64,000 nucleotides of DNA, from positions 11,846,780 through 11,910,779 of the forward strand of contig NC_067291.1 of NCBI RefSeq assembly GCF_020740795.1, in the 5' to 3' direction. This document shows, one piece after another, positions 40,901-54,000 of the stretch. Both the position numbers and the translations under genes were made by a program. The notes beneath the pieces are model-generated. The model had not been told where the DNA came from. It saw only the letters and a program-made list of their open reading frames with translations, and did no database searches. The stretch's first letter is position 1. The number at the start of each line of letters is the position of its first letter. The DNA comes from Apus apus (lineage: Eukaryota > Chordata > Aves > Apodiformes > Apodidae).

Positions 40901-43900
40901 CAAATAAAAAAGCTTTGAGTTTGAAGTTGCAAATCACTATTAAAAGTGACCACATCTTATCTAGGTTCTTGCTCCTGTGGTTGGTCTGTTTTGGCACTTA
41001 AAAGTATTTGCCAGGTAATTCCTAAGACTCATATATACTGCTTGTGGTGTGGAATGTGTACTGAGATAGGTCTGACTTCAGTGAAGATGATATAAGTGTA
41101 TTCTGACTTTACAAAGATCAGAACTAGGTCAGCCCCAAAACTGAGCAAAAAAACCCCCAACCCTATTGAACAAGAGTTTTAGACTGCTGCTAATTTTTAT
41201 TTAAATGTATTTTCTCTAAGCAGAAATCCCTGGTCATGGAAAAAGCAGGAGGGCAACTGGATATTCATTAATTATGCAGTGCAGTTAAGTGTTTTCAAGA
41301 AGAAAAAACTATTTCAATGTTTTAATGAGTTTTGGTTGCCTGTTCTACAGATGCACACTCTGATTTATGTGTTGACTGGTCTCTCTTATTTTACGAACTA
41401 GGCTTTAATTTTTGTTCCAAATGCTGTGAAAGAAATAACAACATTGGGATGTTACTTTAACAGAAAAATGTTGCAACCAGTTATTCTGTAACAACTCTTT
41501 CCAAGTCAGACCTCATGCTGTACCCAGCTATAGGGTAGTGCCCTTGGCTTTGGTTCCATGAAGCCTTGAAGTATTTCCTCAGCTTTGCATCCATGGATAG
41601 CTCTAGGACTGCTGAAAGCCAGCTAGACCCTCTGGAGATCAGGGCTGTGCTGTCATCCGTGGTGTATTTAATGTTGGTTTTCACAAGAACCACTGGGAGC
41701 CATCTGGCCTGGATAAGCTAGGGTAGTTTAACCTGAGAAAAGAGGGAAGGACCCATTTTCTGGCGTTAATTCCAAGGCATTGTGCTGGAACTGGTCAGAT
41801 AATGATCTGGGAACATGAAGTGCCATAGATTCCTCTTAGAAGCTATGAATCAGAGTAGTGCACTCTTCCAGGGCTACGACTGACAGCATGCCAACATTTT
41901 CTAAAATAAGGCAAAGTATAGATTTTCACTAGACTGAGTGACAATTGCTAGATGTCATGTGAAGAGGACAGAACGAAGAACTGTTGAATGGAAAAGGTAA
42001 TTTAAAGCTTACTTATTTCAGAACAGAGAGGACATTAAAGAAGTCAGGCTGCCTCAGTGGACGGTCAGATTGGTTTTTGTAGGTGTACCTTTCCACTGCA
42101 TATGCCAATATCATGTTCATGGCATCAAGTCCAACAGCTGGATGCCATTAGACTGAGGGTGCAGTTCCATGGTTCCTTGTATCACCCTAAGTCTAGGCCA
42201 TCATAGCCTTGCTCTGCCCCCAGACTGAGGTCTTGCCCTCTTCCTCAAGTCAGCTCTCAGTGCTGTGATCACACACGAAACTGACACAGGCAGCTTATTT
42301 ATCTGAAAGCTAACCCAGCTCAAATGTGTCATGAGCTTTCAGGTGGATTAACTTGCTGAAGCAGCTCACAGGCTAGTGTGATGAGAGCTGATACCAGTGC
42401 AGGAGAGGTGGTGGGAATATCTTGACAGGAATGAAAAAGATTTAAGAGAACGCCAAGCAGCTGTGGAAGAATACCTTAATTAATATTTTGTTTACATTCA
42501 GAATAAAATAAACTATCATTTGTCAGAGATTTGTATCTCATTGATGTTCTGAATAATTAGCAAAAAAAAAAAATCTCTGCTCTCAGTTCCCCCTGGATTT
42601 AGTGTCAATTGTGATAGTAACCATGTGAGGGCAAACAAAGGAGACAGATCTGTCCATATTCCAAATAGAGCAAATGAGCCGTTTAAGTAAAATGGTAGTC
42701 AGCCTGGATGTAGGTAAGAGGCACGTTCCTGGGGAAAGCAGCACCTCAGGCCATATAACCTGTAGATCCTGCACAGTGTGAGCTGAGAGTCTTCAGTCCA
42801 ACTCCAGTGGAAAACTGATAATGCTCTTGAAGGAAGTGGGGAAAACATGTTTTCTGAGTGGAGGAAAGTGCCCCTATTGCAACTGTGAGGAGCATCATGG
42901 GAAGGAAGTTCTGCTCAATTAGAGTAAGAACTGGTATAAAACATGATGTAGAGCAGAGATACAAATTAGGGTAAAGCTTTAAGAGGATGTTAGAAGGAGC
43001 AAGAAGCAAGTGAGACCGTAAAAGAATAGATGTGCTTTTCATGTTCTCTCGATACACTTTGGCCAAAACAGAATGTTGTAAGGGACCACTCTGACAATTA
43101 CTTGTTAGCATCTGTAAAAGCAATCTTTAAATTCAATAATGAGAGACATCTAATGTAGAAATATCTGAAATCATGCAGGAATTGGAGTAAGTAAGTAGAT
43201 AATATAAAAGGTCCTCATATTACTTGGAAAGGAAGGGTATAAAGGGGGTTACTTAAATGTCTAATCTTAAGGGTTTTATAGCATTATCACCCTTTCTCAT
43301 CTTCACAGTAGGCATATATGAGTTTGTCAAAAGGAAGCCACGCCTTCCTTACAAGCACAGAGAACAGCTTTAGAAAGAGGGAATCTTTTAAGCTAAATCA
43401 GGACTATTCCTGCCAAGTGAATTTTAGCACTGGGAGCTTGTGAAGGGAGGAAGGAGTGTTAATGTGGTAACAGCCAGTGGAACTCACTCTGTGTATAACT
43501 TGTCATTCACAAGCTCCTCTTTATGCAGAGGAAAGGGGATGTAATATTGCCCAGTTATACCTGAACACAAGATGCCTCAGCAGAAGCAGGAAATGGTGCT
43601 GGCAGGGTATGTACCCAGCTCTGAGTCTTGCTGCTTGTCCTTTGTCACTGTGCAGAAGGACTGCCTCTGCGTGATGCTCCCACTGCCACAGCTTGTCTGC
43701 ACTGCTCATGCACATGACCTTGCAGGGTATTCTGGCTGGGTAAGCAAGTGCCAAACAGATCATAGTTTGGAATAAAAATCCACAAATTTCACTTTTCAAA
43801 TAGACTCAGAATGTTTTCTTCAACAAATGTTTGGAACTGATTGAGGAGTCAGTGAATTGGAAAAGTGAGAAAGCATACTAACTACAGATACTTTTTTCTT

Positions 43901-46900
43901 ATAGCCCCTTGATGGTTTTATCCTCTTTAGGATGTGTCCACTTGCACAAGTAGCAGGATTTTAAACAGATTAGGAAACAGTATTTTAGATTTGCAGAACG
44001 AAATCCTGAAGTAAAAAATTGATTCTGTCTGTGTGGAGGTTTTCAATTCACTTATGTCATTATTCTTGGCTGCATGATCAATGAATGTGATCAAGTTTTT
44101 GTCAGAAACTTCAGGGTAATCACATTTTCTCATTAAAAGCACTTGTATCTTCTATTCTGAAAAGTATTCACTCTTGAGTTTCACAGTTTATTACACTGTC
44201 TTTTAAGTAGGCTTGCAGATCAGATAATATGTCTGCATCTAAAAATTTAGATATGTTATTTTATTATGTGTGAATTCTTATGAAGATATTTTCCCCTTGA
44301 GATGTGTACAATAATGATTACTTTCAATTTACTGATTTATAAGTTCATGTGTAGGCATCAGTATTGAGTTCTTTGGGAAACAGTGGAGGTTTGTCAGGAA
44401 AATGTTCAAGGTTTTGCAATACAAAGTAGTTGTTGTTGTACAATACATGTGCTGAAGAATAGCTTTAGCAGGCAAGTTTGACTAAAATGCTCAGTAACAC
44501 TGTGATGTGTCACTGCCTGGTGCAAAATGAGTCACTCTCTATAGAAATGCAAATTTGCATTATAGAGTCCAGAGTCTTGTAGTTTATTCATATATGGACA
44601 AGAATGTCCCTTGTCTGTGATACTGTTTTTCTTCAATATCTGTATACATTTAATTTAAGGTCATAGACACCATGCTGAGAAGTGCTGTATACACCCTCTC
44701 ATGCTAATGATCTGTTTGCATTGTATAATTTGCCTCCATTTTCTATGGGTTCAGTGTCTTACTGTCCTTTTTCATGGCACTTTCAGATGTGACTCAAGAT
44801 GAGGAATGGCTGTCAGTCTGGAATGGCTGGTTTGTGATATGTAGAAGTGCTGGTCTTGGAGCTGTATTTATTTGAACTCATCCAGAACAATTGCTCATGT
44901 TCGGTCAGTGCAGTTGCAATGAGTAGTAAAGGTCATTTAGTGCTACTTGGAAGGACTGTAGCTACAAGTCATCAAAAGATAGTCTGAAACTTTTCTGTGC
45001 AGAGATCTGGAGTAAGTTTGGAGAAAGCATGAGTGCTAGTAGGTAGTTTTAGGATTTTGCTCTCTGGAGGAAAGCTGGATTTTGCCACTAGTAAGTTGGA
45101 TTTATTGGCAGGGAGGAGTAGAAGGCACGTAGGATCTTGAAAAAACTATGAGTTTGCAATGGAATGGACTCAGTTTTTGGAATGTGCCTCTCAAGTGGTT
45201 TTGCTGCCTCCAAAGTTCAATAGCTGTCAAGGGCAGCAAGAATAAAAACACTGGGGTTTGGAAATTCCTATGTGAAGCCTGTGTTGCTTTTTCATCCCAC
45301 TGGTGTGGTTAAACAGTTAAAGTGAAAACTATAGGGTTAGTGGCATGCACTGAGAAAGCCTGTCTAGGTATCTGGAAAGGATATAAAGTCTGATATGGAT
45401 TTCAAGCTTACAGCATTTGAGATGATGGATCACCATGTTCAAAGGAAAGATTTCAGATCACAGTGGCTTTCAGAATTGTAGCCCTAGAAGCAGTGGTTAT
45501 GCCCAAGTTCAGCTGGTTTAGGAGTCTGTTGGACCCAAAAATGAAAGCCCATTTTCAGGATAATGGTATTAATACATCAGATTGTCTGGGTAAGTTAGTA
45601 GCAAGCTCCATTAATCATTGGGTGGTCCAGCTCCTTTGTGAGAGCAGAGGGGGAAGAATTGCTTGAATTGTTCTTTATTGGAGTTCAACTCCTCTGGCCA
45701 GGATGGCTTGGAATAGCAACGCCAGGCCCCTGCAGTTGAGGCTTGTGCTAGCTCTCTGTTGCTGTAATCAAGCTGCTGCTTTGTGACAGCTGCTCTTTCT
45801 TCCTTTGAATGTAGAACACACATTTCTTTTCATGTAATTCAGCAGCTAGTGTTTAAGCTCTGTGCTAGTGCTTAAAAAGAATAAAGAATGTGTGTAATTA
45901 GGAAGCTAAGAAAGCTGCTACATGTTATGGGAAAGAAAGGATGGGGCTTTTACAACTACAGTTGAGGGTTTTGCCAAAATTGTCTGCGTATGGTTACTGA
46001 TTGCTTAATATTTTCTGTCAGAGAAGCTTAGTAAAGAAAATTATCTTAAATAAGTACAAGAGAAAGGACTTAGCCTTTTGCGTTTAGAAGCGGTGGAATA
46101 CTTTCCTTTAAGCATTTACTGCTAGAATAACACTAAACATTCTGTATACTTGTAGCTCGTGTGTTTGGCTAGGAACCTTACCTCCTTAAACTGCAGGGTC
46201 TGACCCAGGGGTTAAATCAAAGTGTGTTTTGTTGCTGAAAGATACAAAAGCAGGAGGAGACTCAAGTCCCGTTTAAAAATGGAAGGATTTAATACACACT
46301 GATGATATTTTGTCTAAGTGACAGACTTCTAATTGAAGGCCTTTACTCTTGCAGATGATTTAGAGCTCAGTGTACTGCATTTTCTGAACCTGGCATTGCA
46401 GAACTGTGTAAGGCGTTTGGCAAGAGGCTGTTCACAGTTAATATAACTGGTGACACTTATCTGTTGTTCTTAAGTTCAAGTGTCCGTGCATCTGTGGGAA
46501 AGTGCTTTTGCAATTCAAAGGCAGAAGGTCAAATTTAATGAAACCAAGAGTCATAAACAGTGCATATCTTTGTGATAGAAAGCAAAGCTTATAGGAAGCA
46601 ACTTTTCCAGCAAATCTTTATTGCAGCTCTCCTTGAAAGAGAAGGTAGATATATCTCTTTCAGGCTGTTTTCCCCCCTCTCCTTTCATTGTTATCTCTTT
46701 CTCAAAATAACAGCAAGTACATGATCTTCTCTGGGATGTTCCCTACAGTATTTATGCTGGAGAACTCTTCATTCTTTCAGCCTTGAGTTAGAGACTGTAT
46801 AAATTACCAGTATGAACCAGTCTTGTACATTGATAAAAAAACATGAGAATGTACCAATAAACAACTCCTGAGTACTGAAAAGAGTAAAATTGTATGCAGC

Positions 46901-47863
46901 TCTTGCTGGGGACAGAAAACAGCCTAGCTGGGGCAAGGAGGCAGGGAAGGGGGAGGGAGGCTGGCTTGTCAGGGAGATGAAAGGCTGGGCTCATTATCAT
47001 CATCTGGAGATACACAAAGTAACTGGTCTCTCTAAAATGTTTCATTTTCTGCCTAAGTATAAACTGTCTGAACAATTTTTTAAGCCACTGCTCATAGCTG
47101 TGGGAATATATATAGATATATTTTTTGTTGTCTTGACACTTAAGGAGCAGACTGGAACCATACATAGCTGAGCAGTTCTTTGGTCCTCTAAGCTGGGCTT
47201 AACATCAGAACGAACCTGATGGTTAGACTTTTTTTACTGGTAAATTTTGTGTACTGTATGAATTAATTTGTAGGGCCAATAGTTACTGATGACAAGGCCA
47301 GAGGGGAGACAAGTGCATCTGGAACAATGCCATGGGGCCTCCATTCATAAAAGTATCTAGATGAGAAACTTGGTGATGGTCCTGTCAATAGTTTTTAATT
47401 TTGTGAGCAATTGGTTTGCCTTTAAGTGGTAAAGAAAGTCTAATCCTCAATGCAAAGCACAAGCTCTCCCTGTGTGACCGTAAATCTGAGGGTATGAAAC
47501 TATTGACTTAAGTAAATACACAATTTACAAGCTGTCAAACAAATACCTAGAGCCAACCTGTCCAATGGTCAAGCCATTACATCAGTGGGTGCCCTTATTT
47601 CAGATTGACGAGGCTGGATCGATCTGTGTCAAACTCCAGGGTGGGAGAGAGTTTAGTGATAAAAGCAAAGTTACTTGGTCTTCTCTGCCATTCATATTTG
47701 AGTTGACTAACTCAAACAGGCTGAACTCACATTAAAAATGGACTTAAATTCAATGAAGTGTGCTCTAAAAAATGAGTTCAGTTAGTGTCAGTATACATAA
47801 ATGTTAAAAAGCTCTTAAAACCCCCTACATTTTACAGATTCCAAGAGTTCCTCTGCTGATTCC

Positions 47864-48052
47864 ATGGAATCACAGAATTGTCAGAGTTGGAAGGGACCTC
47901 TAGAGATCATCTAGCCCAACTCCCCCACTAAAGCAGGATTGCCCAGAGGACGTTACTCAGGACTGCATCCAGGCGGGTCTGGAGTATCTCCAGAGAGAAT
48001 CCTGAGACTCCACAACCTCCCTGGGCAGCCATTTCCATACACTCCTAATTTA
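47864..48052 (-). mobile_element. CR1 LINE 3' fragment, minus strand
   Basis: The left end, ATGGAATCACAGAATTG, is the reverse complement of the CR1 terminal repeats. It is followed by GTTGGAAGGGACCTCTAGAG and ATCATCTAGCCCAACTCCCC, then sequence equivalent to the ORF2 C-terminus (CTCCACAACCTCCCTGGGCA). The element is inserted antisense to SH3GL3 in intron 1 and keeps only about 190 bp of the 3' end. The right boundary is approximate. Confidence 0.92.
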
Positions 48053-48054
48053 AA

Positions 48055-51000
48055 CAAGAAAACAAACAAAACCCTCTCTGTTTATGTTCTTGATAGCAAT
48101 GGCATGTTTGCATCATGACAGTGGTAAAACGTTTGGACTATTTGAAGGTACTGTCAAATGCAGAAAATAAACACACTGAAGACGAAAAGACTTATTTTCC
48201 TGTCTATTCCCTGTTGCACTTTTAAATCTTTTAAAGAGGTCATTCCATAATAATGGGAAAAAAAACCCCTTATAAAATAATTTAAATAATGATACTTCTT
48301 ATAGTTTTTACTTTTCTTTTAAATGCAGTCGACTCCTCTCAAGGGTAGTAAATTACTGTAATAAACAAATAGCCTATCCAGGACTTAACCTTTCATTCCC
48401 ATGTGTATGTGTGTGCAGATGCAAACTGATACCTATATGGTCCTTACTAATAGGTTTGGAAGAGTTAGTTCAGTTCATCTCTAGGTAGAGTATGTCAAAG
48501 AAATGATACTAAGAGTATTTCCATGGTAAAGATGCTGCTGTAGAATCTGTAGAACTTCAAAAGTTGCAGAGGCATTTCTCTGGCTAAACTTCAATATATC
48601 TCTAAGGTAGAAATGAACACAGGGCAATCTGCTGTTCCAGACAAGATACAATTTGGAAAAATTATAGAAATAATATAATAGTGACAGCATGATAGCAGCA
48701 AGCAAGGCACTCACCTTCCAGCACTCCCTGTGTCACCTTCGTTGGTGTCACTGGTTGTGGCCTGGGTGCAGCTGTAGGAGATGGTATTGCTGGATTTGCA
48801 GTGTAGAAAAAAGGTACAGAAAAATAAGCTTTAGAAGAAGTTTAGAAATAGTAATTGACCTGTTTTCTTGTAGATTCCTGTAGCTGAGCAGTACTTGGTT
48901 TGATTTCAGTTCATTATGAATCCCCAAATGAAATGGAGCCAGTTATAAAAAAAATAAAAACATACCTGCCTACACGGACTCCAATCTCTAGTTGTTTTTG
49001 GCAGGTTAAAGGAAAATATAAACCATCCAAAAACATAAGCCCTGTGCAGAGGCAGCGAGTAGGCTTTCCTAATTTGTCTACGAGGGGGAAAACCAGCTTT
49101 GTTTGTTTAGGCTTGGTTTTGAATCTTGGTCTGAAGTTGCAGTGAAGACCTTTACCTCACATCCAGACTTACCCAGTGGGGAGCTGCTTTTATCTGACAT
49201 CTGGAGCCTCGAGTCGTGTAGCTGGTTGTGTTGCTGGAGTGCCACGATGGGTGGCTTGGCCTTAGCTCTGCTGGTAAGTTTACTTTTGTACAATGTAAGA
49301 TGAGGATGATAAAGGTATGGCAGTAAGACCAAATTACGTGCTGTCATCAAGGCCAGCATTTATATTTTACACCACTGCATCTTTATTCCATCCCTGACCC
49401 ACTGACTTTAGCAGAAAAACCTTTGTCCTTTTGAAATTTCTGTGGTTCAGCAGTGTCAATATTTTGCATGTGAGGGGTTCTTTAGCACCAATGGAAAATG
49501 TACTCTAGATGGACTTAAAACTAAACCCACAATATCCTGGAATCTGTTTCATGAGACTACAAGGCAAAGAGGTAAGTCATAAGGACAGGTAAGGCAACTG
49601 AGAAAACAACAAACTTGGTGGAGGTGGTGGTAGTGAAAAGAGACTAAATTGAATTGACTGAACTGAAAAGAAGTGCAGAGGTACCAGTCATTGGTGCACA
49701 AGGAGAAAAATTATCTCAGGATGCATGGATGGCTTTATCTTTCTGGGAGAGACAAAAATTTACAAAGCTTAGTAGAAATACTTGAGATGGGAAAAAGTGA
49801 CAGCTCTGCACTTCTGTACTGTAACGTGAGGTAAGGAAGTAAACAGGACTGCCAGGAAAACCTGATGCAGGAGTTTAGTGCCTTAATAGAGCTGACTGCC
49901 CCTGGCACAGACTGTGTGTAATACAATAGCTGTCAGTGGTAAAGTGATTTTCTTGCTCTCCCCTTCCCTGCTTCTTGTTTCAGTTTTTGAGCACTGAGCC
50001 AATTTTTTTAATTATTATTTTTGTATATTTTTTTTCTCAGTTTCATGAAGACTTTGTCCCTGGTATTTGAAGTTGTGGCATTGATTTAACCTTGATGGTA
50101 TGGAGGAGCATCAGTTTTGCTGCCTCCTTCCCAGGAAGGCAAGTAGTGTTTCCCATGTGATAATGGTGTATGTAGATTGTAGATGTCCTAAACTGTATGT
50201 ATGCCCTAGGGCATACTGATGGTTCTACATGGTGGTTGCATGGTTTTGTTAAGAAAATACCCAGCACCTATCCAGTCATTGTTTATAAATGTAAATAAGA
50301 GAAGCCTTTGCTATGCTGTGGTAGAAGAAACACAAGGACAAAGTATTACTTGAAAGGGAGGCATTAAGTAATAATGATGTAGTAGTATTTAGCTTAGCTG
50401 CTGTCAGCTGTTTATGACTAGAATCTGAAATTAAACAGAACTTGTATTTTGGCAGTGTTGAGTCCTGTGTGCTTCTCTGATGAGTCTCTTGGGCTAGACT
50501 CTTAAGAAGTATTTACATGCCTAGAGTTTAGATAAGTACTTGGTGGGGTTTTCAAAAGCATCCAGGTTCCTAATACCTCTTGGGTTTCTTGAAGGGATCC
50601 ATGTGTGTTCATGCACATGTGCGTGCATGTAACAGCTGTTCTTGCAGTTATTTAGCAACTAGAACAATCCATGATTCCGTGGATCCATTGATCAGCAGGA
50701 AACCAACATAATTTTGTGGATTTTAGAAGTGTTGAAACGTCTAGTCATAGCAGTCTGAACATGGAAAAACACTCTTCCTTTCGCTTTTCTAACAGACTGT
50801 CTGCAATAAGAATATTTTGTGCAGATTTTACTGTAATAAAGTTTAATAATTATGCCATAATTTACAACACAAAATCTGTATCCCGCAAACATAACTTGCT
50901 TTTGCTTTGCCTGTTCAGAAATACGTAAAGAATATTTTATGTAAGACAAAGCAAAGTGTGGAGATCTGGGACTCTGGTGTTCTCATGTCAGATTTACCGC

Positions 51001-54000
51001 TTGTTTGCTGCATGGCCAAGGAAGGGCAAGTTGGTTTAACTCACTGTGAGTTAAGTATTTAAATTACAGACATGTCGGGAGCTTGAATGTGTGGTTCAGC
51101 CTGTACCAATTTGTTCCTCGTTTTTCCTCAAGTGTCAAAAGCTACAGGAGTGTCTAATAAGTAGCTCTTGGTGAGAACAAAAAGTATGGAATCCAGACCT
51201 GTAAACAAGCAATATCAGCATGGGCTTTGTTTTCATGAGGGACTTGAGAGCTCTGGAGTGTTGCAGAAAGAGTCAAACTGTCCTTGACACAGTGAAGAAA
51301 AAATATTCTGAAATATGTTAAGAACTCCAAAGGAGCATGCTTTCTTAGAGGAACAGACAGCACCCTTCTCCATGTGCAGACTTCTTTATAAGTCTAGATT
51401 ACATAGTCTGTATTTACACACACTTTGATTGGATTTTGTCAATAAGGTTAATTTAAAAGGCTGCCTGATTGTGTACTGACTGATCAGCTGGGTACAGGAT
51501 TTTGAGTGTTGACCAAATAAAAGCAAGTGCCCAGCATTCCTGACCCTACTTGGAATTCACTCTCTGGCACAGGCTTCTTGCACCTAGTTTTCTGCAGAAC
51601 AATTTTAAGGAGTATCAGAGCTCTATTAAGTTAATAAAAACCATAACCAAGCCATAAATTCTGGCAAAAAAATTACATATGATAAATATATTAGAGCATA
51701 GGAATCATATGGGGTAAGTTCTGAGTCCTGCTGTTAAAGAAAGGATATTTTAGCTTTTTTTTTTTTTTTCCAAACATATAGCAAATAACAAATTGAGTCA
51801 TAAATAATATTTCACTGGATGTTATTGTTGACTCCAGTAAACTGCAGGACCATGACTGGCAGATTTTCCTCTTTTTGCAGATGACATAGTTGTTTAATGC
51901 CAGACACTTTATCATACTGAGACAGACGTCTTGGATTGTCTCTGTGAAGTGTGTCTAGATTGCCTGCTGAAAGCCCTACATCTGCAGGGAGTTCTGTCAT
52001 TGCTCAGATGTTCCTGGATGAACCAGTGCTTGTAAGGGCTTTCCTGATCCTGGAATACATGCCTTGCGCTTTTTGAGCTTCCTTTCTAAATAAAAGTAAG
52101 CTGCCACTTCTGAACCATTGCCAGAGTGGTGCTGCAGCAGCTCAGCAGCTGTGGCCGTTCAGTGGTTGAGCGTGGTAGCTGCAGGCCTTGTGTGCCATCA
52201 TGTGAACGGGTGTGTTTTCTTTCTGAGCATATGGGGAGTTTGGATGGACTGAGTCCGTTCCTGTTGATACTGGCAGCTGTAGAGTTGACTGCAGTGGTCT
52301 CGGCTCGTTGCCTGGCTGGACTTCTCTACGTTTTGGGTCATGCTCAGCTGTGAAATATTTGCTCCATGTGAGAAGGTAGACTTAATAAAGATAGACGTAG
52401 ATCTGCATGTGACCTGTTATAGTGAGGTGCCTGAAGCTGAGTTTGTGTCACACCAGCAGCTCACAGAACATCACCATGCAGCAATTGTGCATAGGGAGAC
52501 ACCCTCAGATCCCTACTTCCCAAGTCACATTGCAAACATATTTCTCTTCTGTTCCTCTGTCTGGTGTATCCTTTTATAACTTGGTTCATCTGTCTTCCTA
52601 AAAATCATCTGCTGTGATCTTGTTGCTCCTGTTTGTCTGAGAAGTTGCAAGTAATGTAATAAAGGGTTCATAAATATGAGTGAGATAGGAATGTTCTTCA
52701 TTAATGTAAACACTCTGGCAGTACTTTCATGCATTTCTTTAAATTCATATGATTCAGAGATCTTTTGGTACAAAAAGTGTGTTCTCCTTCTTTGAAAGCA
52801 GGCCCTTGAGATTCCTGGTGTCCTTTCAATGTCCTGGAGTTTTCTTGTTATTCAAATGGAATTTCCTACCCAAATTTGTGCTCTGAAAATGAATGCTCAT
52901 TTTTTATGCTTATAAATTGGGTGACATTTTAAAAATCAGAAAATATTTAAGAAATGTTTTAATTATATTTGTCTTAATTTGTCCTTAAATGTAACACATT
53001 TCTACATATACCTAAAATCCTCTATATTTTTAAAAAATCGAGTTCTCTTTGGTATTTTGGTTTTTGTTGGCTGCTGGGACAAGATTTGCTCTTGTGTCCA
53101 TCAGGAATCCCTAAAGGAAGTTTAGATGTAGGGCATGCCCTTTCCTTGCTCCAGGTAGTGTGAGCATAGTCATGAGCTGTCTTTGAAGTACAGATACAAC
53201 CTGCAGTTCATGCTTCATATTTCTACTTTCAATATCTGGGAACAGAGATTTTTGGTGGAACACCAGGATGTGAGTTCCTATGGCCATGGATGTGTTGTGG
53301 TGGAGTTCTGGTTCAGCTGTTTGTGATGGGTAATGAATTACAAGAGAATCATCCAGTTGTATGCAACACTTATTTGCCTCTCTGCATGTATATGGAAATG
53401 TGCTCTGCCACAAGTGCTGCCAGAAAGCTGTTTTCATTCTTATATCTGCAATATGATTATGATTTTAATCAGTGTTAATGTCTCACATAAATTCCAAAAC
53501 ATGGTATTACATTTTATAATTATGCATAATCTATTAGCAAAAGAGAAAGCTTCACTTTCTTAAATGCCCATGTACAAGTGTTGTTGAATTCAGAGATTTC
53601 ATAGCACTCCTGTAACCACGAGGGCAGTAACCAGGACTTGATGAACTTTTTTTAAAAAAAGCAGTTCTGTCTGTTGCTATCAGAAATCTTTTTTACTGTT
53701 TCCTTGGGTGCTTTGGCAAAATCCAGGCTTAGTAGAAGAGAAAGTTTTAAAATATTCCATGTAAAGGTGATGATCCTTTGAGTTCGATACTGTGAGGTTC
53801 TGAGCACTCTGCTCTTAATCCAGCAAAGCAATTAAGCACCTCCTGAAGTATGAACTTAAAAGATTTGCTGGAGGTGAGCCAGAGTGTTCCATTTGGCAAG
53901 ACTGAGACACAGGCACTTTGTAGTAGACCCCTTTATTTATTTTGGGGGGGTGGAATAAATCTTTTTTCTTTCAAGTACATGAGAGCAAGAATATTTTTGT

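Larger units (their letters stand above)
26686..47863 (+). other. SH3GL3: SH3GL3 intron 1, 5' part
   Basis: This starts at the GTAAGG donor after exon 1. After the CpG island fades by about 26,830 the sequence is AT-rich, non-coding and short of recognisable interspersed repeats. Apart from the separately listed simple repeats and the 35-bp duplication I see no further exon, RNA gene or clear transposon. Open frames here are under about 125 codons and none has recognisable domains or paired splice sites in a matching phase. Old diverged repeats could be present without being visible by eye. Confidence 0.75.

Noticed and set aside
41690..41850. Possible very old CR1 fragment (GATAAGCTAGGGTAGTTTAA, then CCTGAGAAAAGAG)
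   Set aside because: Only one short stretch resembles the CR1 ORF2 end and the order of later landmarks is not kept.
50990..51070. MIR-like stretch (GGCCAAGGAAGGGCAAGTTG followed by TTTAACTCACTGTG)
   Set aside because: The resemblance to the MIR core is short and weak, with no flanking MIR sequence; a repeat-library search would be needed.
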